A DNA stretch of 64,000 nucleotides from Methylovulum sp. (GCF_028687615.1 NZ_JAQTZU010000010.1:62001-126000); one strand, 5' to 3'; shown: positions 10,177-18,372, counted from the stretch's first letter. A program made the numbers and translations. Notes: generated from the letters alone by a model not told the origin.

Positions 10177-10681
10177 CGTAATTTTTCGAAATAAGTGTGA
10201 TTTTTTAATAAGATTCAACATCATGTTAGCACACAGGTTTTATTATATTTGCGAAATTCTGTTGCCCGTGATAGCAAATGGTGTTGATATGAATTTGAGA
10301 TGTATTGCAATTGATATGCGGATTTCTTATTTTATAAATTATGCCTAAGGGGGGTTATGTGTTTTTTTGTTTATTTAAGTTGATTTGCTTGTCCTTATGT
10401 TTGGGGTTGGTTTATTCGCCGTTTGTTAGGGCATCGTTGGACCAAGAAATGCCTATGCAATTACAAATACAACAAAAGGATGCCGGATGGATTCCGATGA
10501 TGGAATTTCTAACAGAGCAGTTGTCGGGTTCATCCGTCCTCAAGGAAACGGATTATGTCGGTGGGCAATTCCCTCTAACCTTTGTACGTTATTTCCTGTC
10601 GCCAAAAGGCAACTACGATTGCAACCAACAAGGCTGGTTGCACAATTATTCAAGTTGCTTGTTCAGCCGCCTTGGACGTGC

Positions 10682-11108
10682 GGCATCACCATCAGCATGG
10701 ACAGATATTTGCTCCTGCAATATCTGCATTCCCCACATCCATGTGGGTCATGGGCGAGGCCGGGCGCTGGACAACATTTTTGTCGGGCGCTTGTGGCGGA
10801 CCGTGAAATACGAAGAAGTGTATTTAAAGCAGCACGGCAACCTGCCGGACTTGTTGATGGGATTGACGCAGTACTTCCAATTCTATAACCAGGAACGCCG
10901 GCATCAATCACTGGCTTACAAAACGCCCGATGAAGTCCATAAAACGGCTATCGGCGGCGGTGCAAAGATTGTGGATAAATTTAATGATACGGGTGAGGCA
11001 TCAGAACCCGTACAACAAAATCGGGACAGCGCCGTTCAGATGGAGTGCGAATTGAGTTCTATCTTAACACAGGTGTTTTTTGTCTGGACTTTGGGGGCCA
11101 CTATACAG
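10682..11108 (+). pseudogene. IS3-family transposase C-terminal remnant with IS right end
   Basis: GITISMD (frame of ORF 10487) then GRALDNIFVGRLWRTVKYEEVYLKQHGN...FYNQERRHQSLAYKTPDEVH (frame of ORF 10341); end resembles IS terminus tgtctggactttgggggccactata. Confidence 0.8.
10703..10751. repeat. 49-bp twin-hairpin insertion inside the IS3 transposase remnant
   Basis: cagatatt..aatatctg and cccacat-cc-atgtggg between the contiguous transposase motifs GITISMD and GRGRALDN, in different frames. Confidence 0.65.
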
Positions 11109-11185
11109 TAACCGCCATTGTTAAAAAACTTTTGAACAGTTACTTACTAATTCCATCGGTCTTTACGCCTTATTCTTTAAATTTT

Positions 11186-12024
11186 TTAAGCAACCAGAAT
11201 TTTGTTAAGTGAGTTTTCCCACTCGTTTTCAAACACCATGTGAAAAGATATTTTTTCTTTGGAATTTATCAATTCCAATTCGCCTTTGGGCTTAATATCA
11301 CCCATGAGCGTGGCATTGATAGTGCTGAATAATTTTTGTTTATAGTCGGTGTCTTTGTTGCCTTCCAAGTGTTCCCCTTTGGATTCCACAAAATACAGCC
11401 TTTCTATACCATCCGCCCCCGCCTCTAATTTAACCAGAAAATCAGAGTATATTTTTTCGCGCCTCCAGCCCTGTATTGAATATTCCGTACCCTTAACCGC
11501 TAATCTGTGCCACCATGCCACAACGTCTTTATTATTGATGGCGTGTGCCACGGCTTTTTCAAGCCCGTTATAATTAGAAAAATAGTGGGGTTCAAACAGG
11601 CTTTTTTCTAAGGTGACGGCAGTTTCGTTTAAATTGCGCTGCATTTCTATTTTTTCTGCCATTTGCCAGTTTAAATTAAAGAACGGCTCGGCAAGCAAAT
11701 GTAAAAAAACCGTACCTTCATCCAGTTTGCGCCTGAAAATTGCCTCTGATTGTTCAAGCATCCAGCGGAAACAATCCTTTTTTATTTCCTCAACGATAAA
11801 CACGGAATTAAGGGCTATTTTTGCCTCACTTTCGCCTTTTTCCCTTAACTCGGACAATACACCATCAATAATTCGGAAGGCTTGCCAAGCGTTCGGGACT
11901 TTATCCATTAACTGGCTAACCATTAAAGTAATGCTAATTTCGTTAGTTATTTTCTCTGATTTTTTCTGACTCTTAAAAAAATCAATCTGCCCAGACTTTC
12001 CCTTTTCTAAATCCACAACTCGTA
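11186..12024 (-). pseudogene. C-terminal fragment of type III restriction enzyme Res subunit
   Basis: NGLEKAVAHAINNKDVVAWWHRLAVKGTEYSIQGWRREKIYSDFLVKLE...LYFVESKGEHLEGNKDTDYKQKLF resembles Res C-terminal nuclease domain; helicase domains absent; ORF 5' end runs into an intergenic hairpin repeat. Confidence 0.75.
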
Positions 12025-12025
12025 A

Positions 12026-12094
12026 GGCGGATTCGCCGCGAGGCAATCCGCCATAATTTTCGGATGTGGTGGCGGTTTGCTTCGCGAAACCGCC
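12026..12094. repeat. Twin-hairpin intergenic repeat (family C)
   Basis: ggcggattcgccgcgaggcaatccgcc and ggcggtttgcttcgcgaaaccgcc. Confidence 0.7.
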
Positions 12095-12127
12095 CTATAC
12101 CCTAACCCGTAAGACACATACCGTTAG

Positions 12128-12209
12128 GGTGCAATAGGCGATAGCCGTATTGCACCTGTTGGCCTTCAAACATCGGCGCATTACGCTATCGCTAATGCGC
12201 CCTACGCGG
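12128..12209. repeat. Twin-hairpin repeat family A, copy 1
   Basis: ggtgcaataggcgatagccgtattgcacc ... ggcgcattacgctatcgctaatgcgccctacgcggg; same at 13092. Confidence 0.9.
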
Positions 12210-12210
12210 G

Positions 12211-12411
12211 CTCGATGCACTTAATGACCCCAATATCAAAGTACATTTTAATTTAGATGGGGTGGATATTTGGCAAGGGATTCAGAGAGCGGCATCAGGT
12301 AGAGGAGGAGCAACAGATTGGGAGCTTTTACAAATAAGACAAAACCCCCAATTTTGGGATACTTTACAATTTTGGATGAACGGTAAACCCGTTCCCAACC
12401 CGTTTAAATGA
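12211..12411 (+). pseudogene. C-terminal toxin-tip fragment, probable polymorphic toxin (Rhs/CDI type)
   Basis: Open frame to stop: LDALNDPNIKVHFNLDGVDIWQGIQRAASGRGGATDWELLQIRQNPQFWDTLQFWMNGKPVPNPFK*; no start; directly followed by a small immunity-like ORF. Confidence 0.55.
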
Positions 12412-12422
12412 GGAATACACAA

Positions 12423-12776
12423 ATGGTTACTCAGCGTACTTTTTTAGGCAGGACTTTTCAATTATGGGAATACCATGTCAGCCATGGTTCATTGCTAATC
12501 CGTAGTCCGAAAAGCTTAAATGAGACAACAAATATTGATATCATTTGTTCGGGAATTGAATATTTGTCTGTGCCTAGGTTTATTTTTAATTTGGAAGTTA
12601 CTGAACCGACTTTAGAAGAATTTCAGAATTTGCAAACGATAATTCGTAGTCCCGTGCCAATTTCATATATTCATGTTCTTGTTTCTAATGGCAATCGTTT
12701 TCTAGTTGTAGCAGCGAGCTTTAAGATTGTGGAAAACACATCTGACATTTTCGAAAGTCCATTCGATAACATGTAA
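12423..12776 (+). CDS. Putative immunity protein for upstream toxin tip
   Basis: Small ORF 12 bp after toxin-fragment stop; position typical of immunity genes; MVTQRTFLGRTFQLWEYHVSHGSLLIRSPK. Confidence 0.5.
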   Translation: MVTQRTFLGRTFQLWEYHVSHGSLLIRSPKSLNETTNIDIICSGIEYLSVPRFIFNLEVTEPTLEEFQNLQTIIRSPVPISYIHVLVSNGNRFLVVAASFKIVENTSDIFESPFDNM

Positions 12777-12782
12777 ACCTTA

Positions 12783-12941
12783 GTTCGTGTTTTAAAAGTC
12801 TCGATTTAGTAAAAATTGGTCACAATCAACTGGGTTGCCCGAACGTAACATTGGAAAATTGGATGAAATCACCTTGTTTCAAGATGAATTTGATCTAAAA
12901 AACCTCAGTTTTCACCACCGCCGTACTTTTAAAACACGCAC
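12783..12941. mobile_element. MITE (159 bp), copy 1, TSD TTA
   Basis: Ends gttcgtgttttaaaagt / acttttaaaacacgcac; near-identical inverted copy at 58616-58773; flanked by TTA. Confidence 0.9.
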
Positions 12942-12961
12942 TTAACACTTTGAAGCCCCTA

Positions 12962-13087
12962 TGCGTATGACGCCAACCGCCAGCGGGTGTTGAAGACCGG
13001 GACCGGCGGGACCCGGCGTTATGTTTACGACGGCCAAGGCCACCTGCTCTTTGAGCGCTCCGCCAACAACGCGGTAAGGCGCACACC
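12962..13087 (+). pseudogene. Rhs YD-repeat fragment
   Basis: Open translation YAYDANRQRVLKTGTGGTRRYVYDGQGHLLFERSANNAVRRTP*. Confidence 0.75.
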
Positions 13088-13091
13088 GTAG

Positions 13092-13176
13092 GGTGCAATA
13101 GGCGATAGCCGTATTGCACCGCAGTCGGCGTTCAAACATCCGGCGCATTACGCTATCGCTAATGCGCCCTACGCGG
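13092..13176. repeat. Twin-hairpin repeat family A, copy 2
   Basis: ggtgcaataggcgatagccgtattgcacc ... ggcgcattacgctatcgctaatgcgccctacgcggg. Confidence 0.9.
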
Positions 13177-13323
13177 GCTGATGGATGGACCTGGCATCAT
13201 GTTCCAGACCAACCCGGAATAATGCAACTGGTTCCGAGAAGCCAACACCAAGGAGGCCCTTGGCAATCCATACTACATCCTAATCGTGAAGGTGGTTTTA
13301 AACTTTGGGGTAACCAGTACTAG
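13177..13323 (+). pseudogene. WHH-type HNH/Endo VII-fold nuclease toxin-tip fragment
   Basis: ADGWTWHHVPDQPGIMQLVPRSQHQGGPWQSILHPNREGGFKLWGNQY*; WHH + MQLVP signature of Rhs/CDI nuclease tips. Confidence 0.8.
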
Positions 13324-13332
13324 AGGTCAACT

Positions 13333-13632
13333 ATGAAATTAATAAATGCACTTGATCAAATCCAAGAAACACAAGATGAAAATAATGATGTTATTTTTGC
13401 AAAAAAGCCTTGGACATTAGATTCAGAAGCCGATGTTAGGCCGTTAGATGTTGATCTTCACGTACCTAAAGAAATAGTAGATCTCGGACTAACTTACTTT
13501 CTTGAAATTAACATTGCAAAAGAGGTGTTGGAAGTTTTCGAAGAGCGTGTACCAACAGATGAGGAGCGTTATGCTTTACTGATCTATTACGCTGAAAATG
13601 ATGCTTATCCTGATTGGATATATAACCCGTAA
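13333..13632 (+). CDS. Putative immunity protein to WHH nuclease tip
   Basis: Starts 9 bp after toxin stop; small acidic protein; canonical toxin-immunity order. Confidence 0.65.
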   Translation: MKLINALDQIQETQDENNDVIFAKKPWTLDSEADVRPLDVDLHVPKEIVDLGLTYFLEINIAKEVLEVFEERVPTDEERYALLIYYAENDAYPDWIYNP

Positions 13633-13645
13633 GATTCGCCGCTAG

Positions 13646-13779
13646 CCGGGTAGGTCGGGCATGCTGTTTATGCCCGACACTCCACCATCCTATAATTGAC
13701 GGGCAATCGCTTTCATTGCGGCTTCCTGTTTTCGGACGCTTGAATGTCGGGCAACGATACGGCTGTTGCCCGACCTACC
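13646..13779. repeat. MITE-like repeat family B, copy 1 (nested hairpins)
   Basis: gtaggtcgggcatgctgtttatgcccgac ... gtcgggcaacgatacggctgttgcccgacctac; outer arms gtaggtcgggca/tgcccgacctac. Confidence 0.8.
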
Positions 13780-13877
13780 TCGCTCAGGAAAACATCACCC
13801 CCGCCCCGCCCGCCGATGGCTTGGGCGGCCCCAATGACCCGTACCAGCCCGTAGGCTGGGATGACGTAAGGAATCCC

Positions 13878-14005
13878 AGCCGGGTAGGTCGGGCATGCTG
13901 TTTATGCCCAACACTTCACTGTCTGATAATTGAAGGGCCATCGGTTTCATTGCAACATTCCGTCATCGGATGCTTGAATGTCGGGCAACGATACGGCTGT
14001 TGCCA
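13878..14005. repeat. MITE-like repeat family B, copy 2
   Basis: Diverged second copy sharing gggtaggtcgggcatgctgtttatgccc and gcttgaatgtcgggcaacgatacggctgttgcc. Confidence 0.75.
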
Positions 14006-14024
14006 CCGCCCCGAAAAAAATAAC

Positions 14025-14106
14025 TGGGGTCAGAGTAAATTTAAATATGCTCGGTTGATTGCCTTGTCTGGTTGTTTTACCACAATTAACTTTACTCTGA
14101 ACCCCA
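14025..14106. repeat. Inverted-repeat element with tggggtcagagtaaa ends
   Basis: tggggtcagagtaaatttaaa ... ttaactttactctgaacccca. Confidence 0.7.
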
Positions 14107-14182
14107 ACTCGTATAAAAGAATTCCGGCAAGGGGTGCCGGAATCTAGTGTGCAAGCTTTAATGTGTTTAATACTTAAACAGC

Positions 14183-15190
14183 TCAATTTAATGCCATCAA
14201 ACCATATTTTGCCGGCTGCTTTTTGAGCATTTCTTCGCCATAGATACGTTTGAGAATATCTTTTTTGGCTTCCAGCCAGTCCAGCAATTCGTAACCAGGC
14301 GAGAAATTACGTTTTTCTGCACGGTAATAAGCCGCTTCTGCAATCATGAATTCTAAATTAGCCGGTAATGGCTGTTCTATAGAAACCGATGTTGGCATGT
14401 TAAAACCCAATTTAAGCAAATTGATAAGATCCTGTGGTGAGTCACCTTTAATGCCGATTGTCTTCGGCTCACGCTCGTTGAGCGTACCTGACAGGCGGTC
14501 CCAAATAGATAATACCGCGCCATAATTGCTGTCATGCTCATGACGCTCGGTGGAATGATGGGTGCGGTGCAAGTATGGAGCAATAATCAGGCTGCCCAAG
14601 GTTTTCTCACCTGTAAACCTTATATTGGTGTGGTGAAATAGTGTGAACAGCATAATCACCATTTCATTGACCAGCATCATCAATTGGTCAACTCCTAGCA
14701 AGACGATGTATCCCGCTTTCAGTAGGTTGGTGATCAATAACTCCAGCACATGCACCCGAAAAGCGGTTGATGTGTTCAGATAAGGGTCATTGTGATGCAC
14801 CCGATGGAACAGCCACAGGCTATCCAAGCGGTGGCACAATCTATGCCAAGTATATAGTAGTAAATCCAACAGCAAGAATGATACGGTGAATTGGACTAAA
14901 GAATTGTTGATATAACGTAGCAAGCCTTGTTGTGAGAAATGTTGCGCCAGAAAAAACAGCGATGATACCGACAACAAAGACATCAGGGTGTTGTTCACGA
15001 CAAAAAAGCTGATGTTGGTGGCATACGAGCGGCGCAGATTCGTCCCAGGCAGATGCCGATGCGGAAAAAGCTGCTCCAGCCAAGAAAACAGGCCGAAAAA
15101 AGCCAGCAAGATAACCGCTACGCCTTCTGGTGATAAAGTGGCCGGCCACTTAATAGTCATATCGTCTAAGAAAGTCATTAAATCTAACAT
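14183..15190 (-). CDS. Sterol desaturase / fatty acid hydroxylase superfamily membrane protein
   Basis: His boxes HRLCH, HRVHH, HRTHH; multiple TM segments; likely start MLDLMTF at 15190. Confidence 0.85.
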   Translation of the reverse strand: MLDLMTFLDDMTIKWPATLSPEGVAVILLAFFGLFSWLEQLFPHRHLPGTNLRRSYATNISFFVVNNTLMSLLSVSSLFFLAQHFSQQGLLRYINNSLVQFTVSFLLLDLLLYTWHRLCHRLDSLWLFHRVHHNDPYLNTSTAFRVHVLELLITNLLKAGYIVLLGVDQLMMLVNEMVIMLFTLFHHTNIRFTGEKTLGSLIIAPYLHRTHHSTERHEHDSNYGAVLSIWDRLSGTLNEREPKTIGIKGDSPQDLINLLKLGFNMPTSVSIEQPLPANLEFMIAEAAYYRAEKRNFSPGYELLDWLEAKKDILKRIYGEEMLKKQPAKYGLMALN

Positions 15191-15689
15191 TGGTAATCCT
15201 CCATTAAGACTGATGCAATCATTCAAGACAAGATCATCATAGATAGGCTCAGTGACAATCTTATGAAGCAAGCAGCAAGCTATTGGCCTGTGCCTGAAAG
15301 TCGGGAATGTGCATCAAGGTAAGAGACTTCAATCTAAATTTAGCAATGTATGTGCCATAAGATCTATTTCAATATTTTTGTGTTAATTTGTTTAAAATAA
15401 TGAGAAATATCCCACAATTTAACGGGTAAAAGTATGGCTTTGATGTTAGAAAGAGAGGGCTAGAGGAAATTAAAATGTATCAACTAGGTGCGATTATGCG
15501 TTGTTTTGCACCAAATAATTGTAATTATGTTGTAATTATTAACTATTTATATACATATTGTTGTCGAAATATTTCGCCAACACTTGCCATCCAACATCCG
15601 GGCAACACATCAACACCAGTTTTTATTTACCGCAAAGGACACGGGGAAGGCACGAAGCTATACTCTGAACAGTCAAGTTTTCAGTTTTT

Positions 15690-15738
15690 GGAGCGCGGTC
15701 ATCTTGACCGCAAGTGGCGGGCAGGATGCCCGCGCTCC
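15690..15738. repeat. Three-way-junction hairpin repeat
   Basis: ggagcg[cggtcatcttgaccg]caagtgg[cgggcaggatgcccg]cgctcc. Confidence 0.6.
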
Positions 15739-15930
15739 CTTCCCCTCCCACTAACAACCGAAAACGTGACCGTTTGAAGTGTATTTCAGGCCTGACACCG
15801 CGCATAAAAACAATATCGCTTCAAGCGCATTGAAAAGATGGGTATAAGGAGAAATAATCGGTAATGTCGTAATAAACAGCGTTTGCCATCCCTCGTGGCT
15901 GGTCTATCTTACTCGTGTCGTGCACCATTT

Positions 15931-16740
15931 ATGCAGCAACCCATTTTTATCTACACGGCTTTACCTTGTGAAGCAAAACCCTTTATTGAGCATTTCCGCC
16001 TGAAAAAAGACTTGCGTGTGCAAGCGTTTGCGGTGTTCACACGCGACAATATTAGCCTTACTGTAACCGGGGTCGGTAAAAGCGCAATGGCGGCGGGCGT
16101 TGCCTACACCCAGGCTTTGTTCGCCCCATCCCCCAATCCGGTGCTGGTGAATATCGGTATTGCCGGACACCAAAATTATCCGCTAGGCAGTCTGTTTTTG
16201 CTCAACAAAATCACCGATGCGGATAGTCAGAGATGTTATTACCCGCCGCTGGTGTTCAAACCGCCCTGCGCAACCACGGGCATCCAAACCAGCGCGAAGC
16301 CGCAGCTTGAATATCGGCATGATGAATTATGCGACATGGAAGCGTCCGCGTTTTATGAAATTGCAGTGCGGTTTTCCACCGGCGAGTTGATACAAGCCTT
16401 TAAAGTTGTTTCCGACAACCAAGTCAATCCAATCACACAAGTGACCGTACAAACCGTCAGCGGGATGCTTGCCACCCATGTTAAGGCGATTGTGCAAGTG
16501 ATAGCGCAACTCGATAGACTGGCGGGGCCGCTAGGTGTTGCAGAACCCGCTTGTTTTAAGGAATTGCTGGGCCACTATCATTTTAGCGTCAATGAACAAC
16601 AGCAATTGAAAGCCAAACTGATGCGTTTGCGGGTGCTGGGCGGTCAAGCCGTTTTTGAAGATATGCTTAGTTTGAGGAATGGCAAGGAGGTTTTGAGATG
16701 GCTGGAGGAGAAAATCGGCGATATTCACTTTTATTTGTAA
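15931..16740 (+). CDS. Nucleoside phosphorylase / MTAN-superfamily protein with C-terminal extension
   Basis: VTGVGKSAMAAGVAY, VNIGIAGH, CDMEASAFYEIA, KVVSDN motifs. Confidence 0.75.
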   Translation: MQQPIFIYTALPCEAKPFIEHFRLKKDLRVQAFAVFTRDNISLTVTGVGKSAMAAGVAYTQALFAPSPNPVLVNIGIAGHQNYPLGSLFLLNKITDADSQRCYYPPLVFKPPCATTGIQTSAKPQLEYRHDELCDMEASAFYEIAVRFSTGELIQAFKVVSDNQVNPITQVTVQTVSGMLATHVKAIVQVIAQLDRLAGPLGVAEPACFKELLGHYHFSVNEQQQLKAKLMRLRVLGGQAVFEDMLSLRNGKEVLRWLEEKIGDIHFYL

Positions 16741-16782
16741 GTGCGCTTCCTGTTTTGGCAGAAGAATTATTGCCTGTATAAA

Positions 16783-16814
16783 CCAGCCGCCAGCTCATGT
16801 AAGGTGGCGGCTGG
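16783..16814. terminator. Hairpin between convergent genes
   Basis: ccagccgcca...tggcggctgg between stops at 16740(+) and 16831(-); no strong U-tract. Confidence 0.4.
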
Positions 16815-16830
16815 CTATCAGTGAACCGGT

Positions 16831-17193
16831 TTACAAGAAAAACAACGGGTTTTTGGTGACAGCGACAATGCCGATGTAAACAAAACACGCCATCGCACCG
16901 GCAAAAGCCAGCCAGCGGTTGGTGCCGCGTGTACGCAGGGTGACGACGCCCAAGCCTATATAACCCAGCAAGCCAAGGACTTTGCCGACCAGCCAGGCAT
17001 TTTCCCCTGATAGCCAAGAGCCTTGGAAAACCAAGATGATGCCGCTGAGTAACAGCAGGCTATCAATCACATGCGGGGCTATTTTAAAGAGGGGTTGTTT
17101 GAGCAAGGCGGGGTGGGTTTCAGATAGGATGACCCTGCCGACAAAGCTGAAAATTGACAGCAAAATAAAGCTAAGGTGGATTATTTTTATCAT
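16831..17193 (-). CDS. SirB2-family membrane protein
   Basis: MIKIIHLSFILLSIFSFVGRVIL... KVLGLLGYIGLG, four TM topology. Confidence 0.75.
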   Translation of the reverse strand: MIKIIHLSFILLSIFSFVGRVILSETHPALLKQPLFKIAPHVIDSLLLLSGIILVFQGSWLSGENAWLVGKVLGLLGYIGLGVVTLRTRGTNRWLAFAGAMACFVYIGIVAVTKNPLFFL

Positions 17194-17231
17194 ACGTTTC
17201 TCTGGAAAGGGAAGCGGTGGCTTCAGTTAAG

Positions 17232-17412
17232 GGTTGCAACGTGACCGTCATCATGACGAAGCGGTTCAATCACGTGAAACGTTATTGCGCTCTAGGGTTA
17301 TAGGTTGCAACGTGACCGTCATCATGACGAAGCGGTTCAATCACGTGAAACATTATTGCGCTCTAGGGTTATAGGTTGCAACGTGACCGTCATCATGACG
17401 AAGCGGTTCAAT
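17232..17412. repeat. 71-bp tandem repeat, about 2.5 copies
   Basis: ggttgcaacgtgaccgtcatcatgacgaagcggttcaat... starts at 17232, 17303 and 17374; one visible difference (cgtt/catt). Confidence 0.95.
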
Positions 17413-17478
17413 ACGGTTTGCGCTTATTTCCAATAATCAACTGGACTGGCGGTAAAAACGTTTTTGTTTTGGTGGCTT

Positions 17479-18372
17479 TTATTTAATTTCCGACAGTAGT
17501 TTTGCCAACTGGCTTTCCGCCTGCCGTGCATAGCCGCCGCCAAACAAATTCAGATGATTCAAAATATGGTAGAGATTGTACAGGATTTTGCGTGTGCTAA
17601 AACCCGGATCTACGGGCCAAGCCGATTGATAGGCGGCATAAAAGTCCCGGTCAAATCCGCCGAACAATTCGGTCATTGCCAAATCGGTTTCGCGGTCACC
17701 GTAATAACAGGCGGGGTCAAAAATAACGGGACGGCCTTGTTGGTCAACGGCGGTGTTGCCGCCCCATAAATCGCCGTGCAACAGGGAGGGTGTGGGGTGG
17801 TAGCTGCTAAAAAATGCGTTGATATGTCCGCAAAGTTGTTCGCCCAGTGATTGCAGGCGTCCGCCATAGCCATTGGCTTTTGCCAGATTTAATTGGACGC
17901 CAAGACGTTGGTCGCGCCAGAAAGTGGGCCAATCTGCGTGTTGCCGGTTGCTTTGCGGTGTGCTACCGATGGTGTTGTCACGATGCCAACCAAAATACGC
18001 TTGTTGCGGCTGGTGCATCAGAGCCAGTTGTTGTCCTAATAAACGGCTGGTGGTGCTTGTGTTTGCGCCCCAGACAATGTGTTCCATCACCAAAAACGCA
18101 TGGCCTTCGGTTTTGCCAGATACGATGGGGAGGGGGACACGCAGTGTTTGGGAGGCGGCCAGTTCATGTAATCCGGCTTGCTCCGCTTCAAACATGTCTA
18201 ATAACTGGGGGCGGTTGAGTTTGACAAAATAGCTTTGCTCACCACCTTGTAAACGGAAGGCGGAATTGATGTCGCCTCCGGTTATGGGCTGTGCTACCAG
18301 CGGCTCAAAATGTTTGCCCGTGGCTGTGCTGATCTGTTTGGCAACGTCTTTAAAAGTATCCTGATGTTTCAC
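17479..18372 (-). CDS. Fructosamine kinase family protein
   Basis: LLHGDLWGGNTAVDQQGRPVIFDPACYYGDRETDLAMTELFGGF. Confidence 0.9.
   Translation of the reverse strand: MKHQDTFKDVAKQISTATGKHFEPLVAQPITGGDINSAFRLQGGEQSYFVKLNRPQLLDMFEAEQAGLHELAASQTLRVPLPIVSGKTEGHAFLVMEHIVWGANTSTTSRLLGQQLALMHQPQQAYFGWHRDNTIGSTPQSNRQHADWPTFWRDQRLGVQLNLAKANGYGGRLQSLGEQLCGHINAFFSSYHPTPSLLHGDLWGGNTAVDQQGRPVIFDPACYYGDRETDLAMTELFGGFDRDFYAAYQSAWPVDPGFSTRKILYNLYHILNHLNLFGGGYARQAESQLAKLLSEIK

Noticed and set aside
10341-10680. N-terminal half of ORF 10341 (MPKGGYVFFCLFKLICLSLCLGLVYSPFVRA...) as a secreted protein
   Set aside because: Signal-peptide-like start, but the downstream part is out-of-context IS3 sequence; probably a chance or decayed fusion, no independent support.
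12024-12046. MPRGESALRVVDL N-terminus of ORF 11186-12046
   Set aside because: These residues are encoded by the intergenic hairpin repeat, not by Res homology.
13716-14147. 143-aa ORF MRLPVFGRLNVGQRYGCCPTYLAQ...
   Set aside because: Reads through both family B hairpin repeats and the duplicated NVGQRYGCC segment; best explained as repeat DNA.
16698-16781. Short overlapping ORF MAGGENRRYSLLFVSALPVLAEELLPV*
   Set aside because: Too short, overlaps the nucleosidase-like gene, no recognisable family.
17232-17412. Possible CRISPR array
   Set aside because: Contiguous 71-bp tandem units with no variable spacers; no cas genes seen.
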